From Flavobacterium sp. AED (GTDB lineage Bacteria > Bacteroidota > Bacteroidia > Flavobacteriales > Flavobacteriaceae): a stretch of DNA of 64,000 nt. Made by a program: the position numbers and the translations under genes. The notes beneath the pieces were generated by a model that had not been told where the DNA came from, ran no database searches, and saw only the letters and a program-made list of their open reading frames with translations. Each line of letters starts with the position of its first letter. The stretch's first letter is position 1. Positions 9,180 through 18,458 of the stretch are shown here, piece by piece. The stretch covers positions 62,001-126,000 of the forward strand of contig NZ_JSYM01000006.1 of the NCBI RefSeq assembly GCF_000812945.1, in the 5' to 3' direction.

Positions 9180-11459
9180 ATGAATACTATTACTGACTTT
9201 ATGAAAAGAAATTATAAAATACTTCTTGTTGTTGTTTGTCTCTCAGCAACACTGTTTGCATTTAAAATTAATGCATCAAAAGAGGAAGATCCAGATAAAG
9301 ATAAGTTGCTATTAGAACTATTAACGTTTGTAATTCAAAAAGGACATTATAATCCTGCAGCTATAGATGACACTTTTTCCAAAGGAATTTACAAAGATTA
9401 TATCCAGGCTTTAGATCCCTCTAAACGTTTTTTCTTGCAGTCAGATATTGAAGAATTCTCAAAATATGAGACTGAATTAGATGATGAATTGTTGAATAAA
9501 GATTTGACGTTTTTTAATCTTACTTACGATCGTTTGATGAAAAGAATGGAAGAAAGTAAAAAGATATACAAGAGTGTCTTGAGTCAACCATTTGATTATA
9601 ATGTCGATGAGAGTTTCAATACGGATTATGAGAAAGCGCCTTATTCAAAAGATGAAAAGGAGCTTGCTGATAAATGGCGTAAGCAAATAAAATTGTCAAC
9701 ACTTTCATCATTGACAGACCGTTTGAAAATTCAAGGAAATAAAAGCAAAGGTATTGTTGAACAAGAGGATAAAGCCACTTCGGATCTTTTGAAAGAAGGA
9801 GAAAAGCTTAAAGTTGACATTATTAATCCTGATAAGGAGAAAAGTAATAAAACTGTTGATACCAGTAAGCCTAAAACTTTCGCAGAATTAGAAAAAGAAA
9901 CAAGAGAAAGTGCTTTGAAATCATTAGATGAGTATTTTGGTTTTATGAAAGATTTAGATAGAAATGATTGGTTCTCTGTTTACATCAATTCAATTACTGC
10001 ACGATTTGACCCGCATACCAGTTATTTTGCTCCCGAAGAAAAAGAACGTTTTGATGTAAGTATCAGCGGAAAGTTAGAAGGAATTGGGGCTCGTCTTCAA
10101 AAGAAAAATGACTTCACTGAAATATCTGAACTTATTTCTGGCGGTCCAGCTTGGAGAGGGAAACAACTTGAAGCAGGTGATTTAGTAATGAAAGTTGCTC
10201 AAGGAAATGATGAGGCTGTAGATGTGGTTGGGATGCGTCTTGACGATGTGGTTAAGAAAATAAAAGGTCCAAAAGGAACTGAAGTTCGTCTTACCGTGAA
10301 AAAAGTTGATGGAACAATTAAAATCATTTCAATAATTAGAGATATTGTCGAAATTGAAGAAACCTATGCTAAATCAAGTATCGTTAATAAAAATGGATTG
10401 AAATACGGGGTTATTTATTTGCCAAAATTCTATATTGATTTTGAAAATAAAGACGGTAGAGATGCTGGAAAAGATATTGCTAAGGAAGTGGAACGTTTAA
10501 AAAGTGCTGGTGTAAACGGTATTGTATTAGATGTTCGTGATGATGGAGGAGGTTCATTATCAACAGTAGTGGATATTGCAGGTTTGTTTATAGAACAAGG
10601 TCCAATTGTTCAAATAAAATCAGCCGGAAGAAAGAAAGAAGTTTTATTTGATAAAGATAAAAAAATTGAATGGGATGGCCCATTGGTTATTATGGTAAAT
10701 AGTTTTTCAGCTTCTGCATCTGAGATTTTGGCGGCTGCAATTCAAGATTATAAAAGAGGAATTATCATTGGTAGTAAACAAACATACGGTAAAGGGACGG
10801 TGCAAAATGTAATTGATTTGAATCAGTTTGTTCGTAATAGTGCTGTGGGTGATTTAGGAGCTGTAAAAACAACTACGCAAAAATTCTACAGAATCAATGG
10901 TGGTTCTACGCAACTTGAAGGAGTAAGCAGCGATATTGTTATGCCAGACAGATATGCTTATTTAAAAATGGGGGAACGTGATGTAGACAATGCTATGCCT
11001 TGGGATAAAATTGACCCTGCTGATTATACTGTTTGGAATAAAAACGCTAATTTTAATCAGGCTATTGCCAATAGTAAGAAAAGGATTTCTCAAAGTCCCC
11101 AATTTCAGTTGATTGAGGAAAATGCTAAATGGATTGACAGTAGAAGTGAAGATAATAATTATAGTTTGAATATTGATAAATTCAAAACTGCTCAAAATGA
11201 AATTGAGGAAAAAGCTAAAAAATACAAACCTTTAGCAGATTATAAAAATACACTTAAGTTTACATCATTGCCATATGAGGTGGATGAAGTTAATAAGGAT
11301 GTAGTTTTAAAAGAAAAAAGAGACAGATGGCATGAAGCATTGTCAAAAGATATTTATGTGGAAGAAGCGTTAAATGTTTTAGATGATTTGCAATCGAAAT
11401 CAATAGTAAAAAAGAGTTTGCCCGCTAAATTGAAAAAAGACAAATTAGCTAAGTCATAA
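9180..11459 (+). CDS. Carboxy-terminal processing (tail-specific) protease, S41 family
   Basis: A roughly 759-residue exported serine protease of the Prc/Tsp type, which degrades or trims periplasmic proteins from the C-terminus. There is a signal anchor at about residues 10-28 and a helical N-terminal domain. A PDZ domain lies at about 295-375 (GIGARLQKK through VRLTVKKVDG) and the S41 core at about 390-600. The catalytic Ser lies in NSFSASASE (around 510) and the Lys in GSKQTYGKGTVQ (around 535). The C-terminal domain is of DUF3340 type. The first ATG is at 9180; a TTG just before it is not needed. ATG 9201 is an alternative start closer to the signal sequence. Confidence 0.94.
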   Translation: MNTITDFMKRNYKILLVVVCLSATLFAFKINASKEEDPDKDKLLLELLTFVIQKGHYNPAAIDDTFSKGIYKDYIQALDPSKRFFLQSDIEEFSKYETELDDELLNKDLTFFNLTYDRLMKRMEESKKIYKSVLSQPFDYNVDESFNTDYEKAPYSKDEKELADKWRKQIKLSTLSSLTDRLKIQGNKSKGIVEQEDKATSDLLKEGEKLKVDIINPDKEKSNKTVDTSKPKTFAELEKETRESALKSLDEYFGFMKDLDRNDWFSVYINSITARFDPHTSYFAPEEKERFDVSISGKLEGIGARLQKKNDFTEISELISGGPAWRGKQLEAGDLVMKVAQGNDEAVDVVGMRLDDVVKKIKGPKGTEVRLTVKKVDGTIKIISIIRDIVEIEETYAKSSIVNKNGLKYGVIYLPKFYIDFENKDGRDAGKDIAKEVERLKSAGVNGIVLDVRDDGGGSLSTVVDIAGLFIEQGPIVQIKSAGRKKEVLFDKDKKIEWDGPLVIMVNSFSASASEILAAAIQDYKRGIIIGSKQTYGKGTVQNVIDLNQFVRNSAVGDLGAVKTTTQKFYRINGGSTQLEGVSSDIVMPDRYAYLKMGERDVDNAMPWDKIDPADYTVWNKNANFNQAIANSKKRISQSPQFQLIEENAKWIDSRSEDNNYSLNIDKFKTAQNEIEEKAKKYKPLADYKNTLKFTSLPYEVDEVNKDVVLKEKRDRWHEALSKDIYVEEALNVLDDLQSKSIVKKSLPAKLKKDKLAKS

Positions 11460-11488
11460 GATAATTTTTAGCAATATAGTTAATTGTT

Positions 11489-11530
11489 AATACGCTCCAG
11501 TTATTCTAAATAGAATTTCTGGAGCGTATT
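11489..11530 (+). terminator. Terminator or strong stem-loop after the tail-specific protease
   Basis: Arms AATACGCTCCAG and CTGGAGCGTATT form a 12-bp stem, with a second small stem ATTCTA/TAGAAT in the loop. The T tract is weak (TAGTTTA), so termination efficiency is uncertain. Confidence 0.6.
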
Positions 11531-11535
11531 TAGTT

Positions 11536-11690
11536 TATATGACTGTCCGTGACTAGTACCAAAGCGATAAAATTAGCCACAGATTAAAAAAATTTTCACA
11601 GATTCCTTTAATGATGCTTATAAAATCTGTGTGAATCAGTGAAATCTGTGGCAAAAAAAAGACTTGGTACGAATTAAGGACTGTCATATA
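11536..11690 (+). repeat. 155-bp imperfect palindromic element (MITE-like or dispersed repeat)
   Basis: The two halves are mutual reverse complements with scattered mismatches. Both ends read TATATGAC(T/A)GTCC inward, followed by GTACCAA, then GCCACAGATT and CACAGATT. The arms are about 65-70 bp around a short AT-rich centre. It contains no ORF. The inner CACAGATT-type motifs resemble intergenic repeats I associate with Flavobacterium genomes. No target-site duplication was established. Confidence 0.6.
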
Positions 11691-11744
11691 GTTTTATTAT
11701 GTTTTGTTTTTTTAACTTCGGGTTAATTAATAAGATTAGAATAT

Positions 11745-12590
11745 ATGCGAAATCACCAGTTGTTTTATTCAGTTGCTATTCTGCTTAGCTTGAACTTTTT
11801 TTCTTCCTGTAAAAAGAATTTTGATACTGACAATGCTGTTGATGGCTACAGTTTACAGGAAAATGAAAAGCATCTTGAGAAAGCAGAGCACACTATTGCA
11901 ATAGCTGATGCGTCTTTTAATTTTTTGCCATCTTCAACAACTAATCAAATTGTAAAACACGATTATTTCACTTTATCGTATAATGAAAAGTATGAGCAAG
12001 CGGAATGGGTTGCTTATGAATTAAAGAAAAGCTATCTGATAAATAATAGTTTTAAGCGTCCTTTTTTTATTGAAGACCCTAGTGTGAAAACGCGTTCTGC
12101 AGATTGGAGAAATTATAAGAAATCAGGTTTTGATAAAGGGCATTTGTGTCCGGCAGGTGATATGGAATTTTCTAGAAATGCTTATAATGATACTTTTTTT
12201 ACATCTAATATTTCTCCACAATTGCATAGTTTTAATGATGGAGTTTGGAACAAATTAGAACAAAAAGTTCGTTATTGGGCCGAAAAATACGATGGAATCT
12301 ATGTGGTTACCGGTGGGGTTTTAGAACCTTCACTTAAAACTATAGGCAGGGAAAAGGTTTCAGTCCCAAAGTATTTTTATAAAGTCTTACTTGATAAATC
12401 CGATGGAAAATACAAAATGATTGCTTTTCTTGTTCCAAATGAAGCAAGTGATAAACCTTTGTATGATTTTGTGGTTTCAGTTGATCGCATCGAAAAATTG
12501 ACAGGAGTTGACTTTTTTCCTGAATTAGAGGATAAGTTAGAAAGTCAATTGGAAAAAAGTAGTGATTATAAAAGCTGGAGTTTCAACTAG
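11745..12590 (+). CDS. DNA/RNA non-specific endonuclease, lipoprotein
   Basis: A 281-residue nuclease of the NucA/NUC1 (beta-beta-alpha metal) family. The signal peptide ends in a lipobox FFSSC (Cys22). The catalytic motif D-K-G-H lies at residues 130-133 (DRGH in the family), with His133 as general base, and metal-binding Asn155 follows in TSNISPQ. Being membrane-anchored and exported, it probably degrades external or periplasmic nucleic acid for nutrient recovery. It is flanked on both sides by palindromic repeats and is not clearly linked to neighbouring genes. Confidence 0.93.
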   Translation: MRNHQLFYSVAILLSLNFFSSCKKNFDTDNAVDGYSLQENEKHLEKAEHTIAIADASFNFLPSSTTNQIVKHDYFTLSYNEKYEQAEWVAYELKKSYLINNSFKRPFFIEDPSVKTRSADWRNYKKSGFDKGHLCPAGDMEFSRNAYNDTFFTSNISPQLHSFNDGVWNKLEQKVRYWAEKYDGIYVVTGGVLEPSLKTIGREKVSVPKYFYKVLLDKSDGKYKMIAFLVPNEASDKPLYDFVVSVDRIEKLTGVDFFPELEDKLESQLEKSSDYKSWSFN

Positions 12591-12619
12591 CCCTTATAGT
12601 AATGGAAAGCTTTTGAAAG

Positions 12620-12694
12620 CTCGTTTATTAGTTTTTATATTTTTTCAAAGCGACCGGAGGAAGCTCTTGAAAAAATAATTAAAACTTTAACGAG
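12620..12694 (+). repeat. Long imperfect hairpin element
   Basis: Arms of about 28 nt (12620-12648 and 12667-12694) share CTCGTT at the outside and TTTTTTCAA at the inside, with mismatches between, around an 18-nt loop containing GCGACCGGAGG. It lies between the convergent ends of the nuclease gene and rodA. It may act as a terminator for both and looks like a dispersed intergenic palindrome. Confidence 0.5.
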
Positions 12695-12746
12695 ACGAAA
12701 AACTTGAAATGAATAGCAGGATTTAGCTCCCAATATAGCATTCCAT

Positions 12747-13982
12747 TTACCATTCATTTACTTTATTGGCATCCATTTTAATAAATATAAAAAGTAAAAT
12801 AGTAAAACCCCAAAGTCCTGATCCTCCATAAGAAAAGAAAGGTAACGGTACTCCAATTGTTGGAAAAACCCCTATGACCATTGCGATATTTACAAAGAAA
12901 TGAATGAATAAAATACCGGCTACACAATAGCCATATACTCTACTGAATTTTGTTTTTTGTCTTTCGGCAAGATATATTAATCTTAAAAACAGTCCTACAA
13001 AAAGACCAATAACGACAAGAGATCCTATGAATCCCCATTCTTCACCTACTGTGGTAAATATATAATCGGTATGTTGTTCAGGTACGAAACCTCCTTTGGT
13101 TTGTGTGCCTTCAAGAAAGCCTTTGCCTAGCCAGCCTCCAGATCCAATTGCTATTTCTGATTGATTAGTGTTATAACCAATCCCTTTCATATCTACAGAT
13201 TTCCCTAATAATATATTAAAACGGTCTCTATGGTGTTGTTTAAATACATGCACAAAAACATAATTTACTGATAAGACAAATCCTGAAATTATGGCAAACA
13301 AAATTCCGCTTAGGAGCATATTTCTATCGGATAAGCGTGATTTGAAATGTATAATGATTAGGACTAATAATGCAATTAAAATCACATATTGTGGTTGTAA
13401 TACTAATGTCAGTACAAATAAAAGAATGGTAATGAATCCTGTCCAAACATACCAAGATGGAAGTCCTTCACGATACAAAACGATTATAAAAATACTGTAA
13501 ATAAGTGCGCTTCCCGGGTCAGGTTGAGGTAAAATGAGCATAACAGGTAAAAATACGATGGCAAGTGCCTGTATTTGCCTGTTAACATCTTTCAAATTAA
13601 TTTGAGGATCACTTAAGTATTTGGCTAATGCCAATGCTGTAGCTGCTTTAGCAAATTCGGAAGGTTGTATTGTAAAACTTCCAATGCCATACCAACAACG
13701 TTGTCCAGCTATGGTCTTACCAAAAGCAAATAAACCAACTAATGATAACAGTGATATTCCAAAAATAATACTCGCGTATTTTTCGTAAAATTTACCATCT
13801 ACATAAAGTACAATAAAAATTAAAGGAATAGTTAATATGATGAATATAAGTTGTTTGTCGGAAGTGCCTTCCATAGAGGATAAGGAAGAGGAATAAATGT
13901 TTAACCAGCCCATTATTACTAATAAGCAATAGATAATGATACATATCCAGTCAAGATTGTTCGTTACGCTTTGGTTTTTCAT
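12747..13982 (-). CDS. rodA: Rod-shape SEDS peptidoglycan polymerase RodA
   Basis: A 411-residue polytopic membrane protein of the SEDS (FtsW/RodA/SpoVE) family. It polymerises glycan strands for cell elongation together with its class B PBP partner. About ten hydrophobic helices, the loop sequence QPSEFAKAATALALAKYL and the C-terminal GVPLPFFSYGGSGLW signature identify it. Its position directly after mrdA, 17 bp away, within the mreB-mreC-mreD-mrdA-rodA series supports RodA over FtsW. Confidence 0.96.
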   Translation of the reverse strand: MKNQSVTNNLDWICIIIYCLLVIMGWLNIYSSSLSSMEGTSDKQLIFIILTIPLIFIVLYVDGKFYEKYASIIFGISLLSLVGLFAFGKTIAGQRCWYGIGSFTIQPSEFAKAATALALAKYLSDPQINLKDVNRQIQALAIVFLPVMLILPQPDPGSALIYSIFIIVLYREGLPSWYVWTGFITILLFVLTLVLQPQYVILIALLVLIIIHFKSRLSDRNMLLSGILFAIISGFVLSVNYVFVHVFKQHHRDRFNILLGKSVDMKGIGYNTNQSEIAIGSGGWLGKGFLEGTQTKGGFVPEQHTDYIFTTVGEEWGFIGSLVVIGLFVGLFLRLIYLAERQKTKFSRVYGYCVAGILFIHFFVNIAMVIGVFPTIGVPLPFFSYGGSGLWGFTILLFIFIKMDANKVNEW

Positions 13983-13999
13983 TTGTAATAGGTTGCTTA

Positions 14000-15952
14000 T
14001 TAGTTTTCTTTAGTAGAATCTATTGTAATAATTGGGGCTGCCGTTTTAATTATTGGATTTGCTATTTTTTTACTTAGAAGCGAATCTTTAGGGACTGTTT
14101 CTATTAAGCTGGCTTCTTTCATTCCACCTAATTTTGCATATCGGTCCTGTAAACTTCTTTCAAGTATTCTCTTTTCTAAATCAGTTCTGGTTATTTTTTT
14201 TCTAAGATATTTTTCAATCATTAGACTGGCAATAGGTCCTGCTATTGTTGCCCCAAAACCACCATTTTCTACTAAAATTGCTATTGCGATCTTTGGATTG
14301 TCTTTTGGTGCAAAAGCAACAAATATGGAGTGATCCTCAAGTTTTACTCTTTTTCCATCGATTTTTGCATAATTTTCAGCTGTTCCGGTTTTACCACAAA
14401 TATCAATTCCGGGTACATTTAATCCATGTGCTGTCCCAAAATTATACACATCAAATAAACCGCTAATCATGGGTTTGTAATATTTTTTGTCTATTGTGGT
14501 AACATGCTTGGTCGTGAATTTTTTATCAATTTTGTGGCCTTCAATTTTTTTGATGATGTGAGGGGTGTAATAATATCCTTCATTAGCAACAGTTGCCATC
14601 ATATTAGCAAGCTGTATTGGAGTCATTAAAACTTCTCCTTGACCAATCGAATTGGATACGATTGTTGTGCTACGCCAACCGCCATTTGGATAGATTTTTT
14701 TGTAGGTTTTAGAATCTGGAATATTTCCTTTTTTACCAGTAGGCAAATCATAGCCCATAAATTGTCCTAGTCCAAAACTTTTTACGTGATTGCTCCAGAC
14801 ATCAACAGCATAAGCTGGTTTCGCGTATTTATTAATAGTCAACATGTAGGCACTTGCAAAATAAGTGTTACAAGAATTGTAAATACCATTATGTAATTGA
14901 TGAGGGCCAAAACCATGGCATTTCATAAAGCGGCCTCTTGCATAACTAAAACCATGATGACACATAAAAGTGGTTTGTTCATTTATAACGCCTTCTTGAA
15001 GAGCCACAAGTCCAGTCAGTATTTTAAATGGAGATCCTGGAGGGTATTCAGCCAGCAATCCTCTGTCATAAAGCGGTTTTGCAATGGAATCATGATATAG
15101 TAACGTGTAGTTTTTAGAACGCTGTCTCCCTACAAGTATTCCTGGGTCATATGATGGAGCCGTAACTAGAGCTAATATCTCTCCAGTTTTTGGTTCAATA
15201 GCTACAATTCCTCCTCTTTTATTAATCATTAATTGTTCGCCATACTTTTGAAGTTCGGCATCAATAGTAAGGTTTATATCTTCCCCTTGAACAGCAATAG
15301 TGTCGTATTTCCCTTCTTTGTAGGAACCTATTTCTCTATTATATTTGTCTTTTTGGAAGTATTTTACTCCTTTTATTCCTCGTAAAATATCTTCGTAGCT
15401 TTCTTCAACGCCTTGTTTTCCAATTAAATCACCACTATTGTAATAAGGGTTTTTGGCAACTAACTTTTCGTTTACTTGAGTTATAAATCCAAAAACGTTA
15501 GCGCCATAGTCCACTTCGTAATCCCGTAAAGAACGTTTTTGAAAGTAGAAACCTTCGTATTTTCGTATTTTTTCCTGAAAAGCTGCAAATTCGCTTTTAT
15601 TTAATTGTGGTAAAAAAACAGAAGGTAATCGAGGACTATATACCTTGGCTTTTGCCATTCTTTTTATAAAATCTTCTTTTGTAACATTTAGCAGTTGACA
15701 AAATTCTAAAGTGTCAATATTTTTAACATCTCTTGGGATAACCATGATGTCATAAGAAGCTTGATTGGCAACTAATAATTTGCCATGTCTATCATAAATA
15801 TAACCCCTTTCCGGATAGTCATATTTTATTTTTATGGCATTATTGTCTGATTTTAGTTTGAACGAATCATCTATAATTTGTAAATAGAATATCCGTATTA
15901 CTAGCAATGATGCTGCAACAATGATTAAGGAAGGCAGCAATAATTTTCTCAT
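14000..15952 (-). CDS. mrdA: Penicillin-binding protein 2 (elongation transpeptidase)
   Basis: A 650-residue class B PBP that cross-links peptidoglycan during elongation, anchored by one N-terminal helix (about residues 5-25). The dimerisation domain spans about 40-210. The transpeptidase domain has SxxK at Ser307-Lys310 (GSPFK), SxN at Ser360-Asn362 (NSCN) and KTG at 521-523 (KTGTAE). Cys331, Cys345 and nearby His residues lie where the zinc site of some PBP2 proteins is found. The start overlaps the mreD stop by 4 bp, so translation is probably coupled. Confidence 0.96.
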   Translation of the reverse strand: MRKLLLPSLIIVAASLLVIRIFYLQIIDDSFKLKSDNNAIKIKYDYPERGYIYDRHGKLLVANQASYDIMVIPRDVKNIDTLEFCQLLNVTKEDFIKRMAKAKVYSPRLPSVFLPQLNKSEFAAFQEKIRKYEGFYFQKRSLRDYEVDYGANVFGFITQVNEKLVAKNPYYNSGDLIGKQGVEESYEDILRGIKGVKYFQKDKYNREIGSYKEGKYDTIAVQGEDINLTIDAELQKYGEQLMINKRGGIVAIEPKTGEILALVTAPSYDPGILVGRQRSKNYTLLYHDSIAKPLYDRGLLAEYPPGSPFKILTGLVALQEGVINEQTTFMCHHGFSYARGRFMKCHGFGPHQLHNGIYNSCNTYFASAYMLTINKYAKPAYAVDVWSNHVKSFGLGQFMGYDLPTGKKGNIPDSKTYKKIYPNGGWRSTTIVSNSIGQGEVLMTPIQLANMMATVANEGYYYTPHIIKKIEGHKIDKKFTTKHVTTIDKKYYKPMISGLFDVYNFGTAHGLNVPGIDICGKTGTAENYAKIDGKRVKLEDHSIFVAFAPKDNPKIAIAILVENGGFGATIAGPIASLMIEKYLRKKITRTDLEKRILERSLQDRYAKLGGMKEASLIETVPKDSLLSKKIANPIIKTAAPIITIDSTKEN

Positions 15953-16455
15953 CTTTTGTTTGGCTTAATAAGATATATTATTATAATGCAAATTAGTATT
16001 GTAAATATGCTACTAAGGAGTGTTCGCAGTAAAACGTCCAAGATAAAACTAAATTGAAATGCTTCTAGTACGAATAATACTAAGTGATGAATTACAACAG
16101 ACATTAATATAAAAGAGAATCGCTCCGGAGTTAAAACATCATTTAATCGCACTGTTTGATATTCATAGCTTAATCCAAATGAAAATTTAAAGATATAAGG
16201 TCTGAAATAGGCTAACAGGATACAAGCTGTGGTATGTATGCCTCCAGAATTACTGAACATATCCATGATAAGACCCAGAAAGAAACTAGCGATTAACAAT
16301 CCTGATTTATTGCCGTTTACAGGATATAATATTATAAAAAGCAGGTATGGAAATGGACTTATATAGCCCAAAAAATTCATATTATTGAAAATAATAATTT
16401 GAACTGCTAATAACAGAACAAAACGGAAAACATTGACTAACAACGTGCTATTCAT
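15949..16455 (-). CDS. mreD: Rod-shape-determining protein MreD
   Basis: A 168-residue, highly hydrophobic protein with five or six membrane helices, the expected size and topology for MreD of the elongasome. Sequence conservation is low in this family, so the call leans on position: it overlaps mreC by 8 bp upstream and mrdA by 4 bp downstream. The segment GLIMDMFSNSGGIH is the most MreD-like stretch. Confidence 0.9.
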   Translation of the reverse strand: MNSTLLVNVFRFVLLLAVQIIIFNNMNFLGYISPFPYLLFIILYPVNGNKSGLLIASFFLGLIMDMFSNSGGIHTTACILLAYFRPYIFKFSFGLSYEYQTVRLNDVLTPERFSFILMSVVIHHLVLFVLEAFQFSFILDVLLRTLLSSIFTILICIIIIYLIKPNKR

Positions 16456-17272
16456 CTTTTTTTCCTTTTTCTAAATTAATAAGTTCGTCGCGATCTTTAC
16501 TTTTTATGATGTAAACATGACCTAAATTCGTCATGTCATTAAATAGTTTTACATCTAGAGTATAATAGTTTGTTTGATTATCAATATAAATTTTAGCAAT
16601 AGTTCCAATGTTGATGTTCTCAGGAAATATAACGGATTGTCCGCCGGTTACAATAGTGTCGCCTTTTCTGATAGCTGCTAATCTTGGTACATCTATCAAT
16701 TGAACGAAACCAGTACTTTTTCCATTCCAAACCAAAGATCCAAAATGATTTGATTTTTTAATCTTTGCGTTAATTTGGGATTTTTTATTTAAAATACTAA
16801 TTACAGTCGCATAATGGGGAGAAGTATTATCAATGATTCCTACAATTCCTAAGCTATTTATTACACCCATATCTGGTTTTACACCTTGTAATTCACCTGA
16901 ATTCAATGTTAAATAATTTTCATAAACATTGTATGAATTGTGTATCACTTTTGAAACGATGATATCATCGGCTTTTACGCCTTTTAAACTATCTAATTTT
17001 TGTACGGCTGTTGTGTCTTTACGATTGAAGAGAAGGCTTTTTAATTCGGCATTTTCTTGTGCTAGCGCATCATTTTGAGTTTTTAAATTCAAATACTCAT
17101 TTACAGAATTCACTTTTTCGTAAACTCCGCCACTTAAAAAGTTAGCAGAACTTATTATTTTACTTCTGTGAAAAGAATGAGATTGAATGGTGAGCACGAG
17201 TGAAATGCCCAAAAGCAGCAAAAACAGTAATCTATTACTGTTTTTAAATATAAAATTAAATATTTGCTGCAT
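16448..17272 (-). CDS. mreC: Rod-shape-determining protein MreC
   Basis: A 274-residue bitopic protein: one N-terminal helix (about residues 12-30), a short coiled coil (about 52-80, NDALAQENAELKSLL), then the periplasmic beta-barrel pair containing DIIVSKVIHNSY, GVINSLGIVGIIDN and GDTIVTGGQSVIFPENINIG. It links the cytoplasmic MreB filaments to periplasmic synthases. It lies 103 bp after mreB, followed by an overlap with mreD. Confidence 0.95.
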   Translation of the reverse strand: MQQIFNFIFKNSNRLLFLLLLGISLVLTIQSHSFHRSKIISSANFLSGGVYEKVNSVNEYLNLKTQNDALAQENAELKSLLFNRKDTTAVQKLDSLKGVKADDIIVSKVIHNSYNVYENYLTLNSGELQGVKPDMGVINSLGIVGIIDNTSPHYATVISILNKKSQINAKIKKSNHFGSLVWNGKSTGFVQLIDVPRLAAIRKGDTIVTGGQSVIFPENINIGTIAKIYIDNQTNYYTLDVKLFNDMTNLGHVYIIKSKDRDELINLEKGKKDE

Positions 17273-17375
17273 GTACTATTGGTTATTTTGTTTCAGGTTC
17301 TATCTTAAATTTCTACTTACAAAACTAAACCGAGGTTTAAATTATCTAGCATTATTTAAATTAGCAATAAAAACC

Positions 17376-18404
17376 TTATTTTATCAAGATACTTTTAAAT
17401 TTTGTAATGTTTTTTAGTGCCATACCAGTTCCGCGAACTACTGCTCTTAATGGATCTTCGGCAATGTAAACAGGTAAATCTGTTTTTTGAGAAATTCTTT
17501 TATCAAGACCTCTTAACATAGAGCCACCACCTGCAAGATAAATACCAGTATTGTAAATATCGGCTGCTAATTCTGGAGGGGTTTGAGATAAAGTTTCCAT
17601 TACGGCATCTTCAATTCGTTGAATCGATTTGTCCAATGCTTTAGCAATTTCACGATAAGATACTTCTACTTGTTTTGGTTTACCGGTAAGTAAATCTCTT
17701 CCTTGAACTGACATGTCTTCTGGAGGAGTTTCTAAGTCTTCAATTGCGGCTCCAATTTGGATTTTTATTTTCTCTGCAGTACTTTCTCCAACAAAAAGAT
17801 TGTGTTGGGTACGCATGTAATATACGATGTCATTTGTAAATACATCACCGGCAATTTTTACCGATTTGTCACATACAATTCCGCCTAATGCAATTACAGC
17901 AATTTCAGTAGTTCCACCACCGATATCAACAATCATGTTTCCTTTAGGTTGCATAATGTCAATACCAATACCAATAGCTGCTGCCATAGGTTCGTGTATT
18001 AGATAGACTTCTTTTCCGTTAACTCTTTCACAAGACTCTTTAACCGCTCTCATTTCCACTTCGGTAATACCGGAAGGAATACAAACAACCATTCTTAATG
18101 CGGGAGTAAACATTCTTTTCTTTAATGCCGGTATGCTTTTTATAAACATACTGATCATTTTTTCAGAGGCATCAAAATCAGCAATTACACCATCTTTCAA
18201 TGGTCTTATCGTCTTAATGTTTTCATGTGTTTTACCCTGCATCATGTTGGCTTCTTTACCAACAGCAATGATTTTGCCTGAAACTCTATCACGAGCAACT
18301 ATCGAAGGACTGTCAATTACGACTTTATCATTATGTATGATTAAAGTATTAGCGGTACCAAGGTCTATCGCGATATCCTCGGTCATGAAATCAAAAAATC
18401 CCAT
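17376..18404 (-). CDS. mreB: Actin-like rod-shape protein MreB
   Basis: A 342-residue actin homologue that forms membrane-bound filaments directing lateral wall growth. The actin-fold nucleotide motifs are clear: IDLGTANTLI near residue 13 (phosphate 1), DIGGGTTEIAVIALGG (phosphate 2) and YLAGGGSMLRGLD (adenosine motif). Length and start (MGFFDFMTEDIAIDLGTANT) match the family. It is the first gene of the minus-strand cell-shape cluster, so the cluster promoter probably lies in the 54 bp up to purH or within purH. Confidence 0.97.
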   Translation of the reverse strand: MGFFDFMTEDIAIDLGTANTLIIHNDKVVIDSPSIVARDRVSGKIIAVGKEANMMQGKTHENIKTIRPLKDGVIADFDASEKMISMFIKSIPALKKRMFTPALRMVVCIPSGITEVEMRAVKESCERVNGKEVYLIHEPMAAAIGIGIDIMQPKGNMIVDIGGGTTEIAVIALGGIVCDKSVKIAGDVFTNDIVYYMRTQHNLFVGESTAEKIKIQIGAAIEDLETPPEDMSVQGRDLLTGKPKQVEVSYREIAKALDKSIQRIEDAVMETLSQTPPELAADIYNTGIYLAGGGSMLRGLDKRISQKTDLPVYIAEDPLRAVVRGTGMALKNITKFKSILIK

Positions 18405-18458
18405 AAGTTTTTTAAGGGTTAAAAAGTTATAAATTTGTGACGGGCAAAGTTAAACAAA

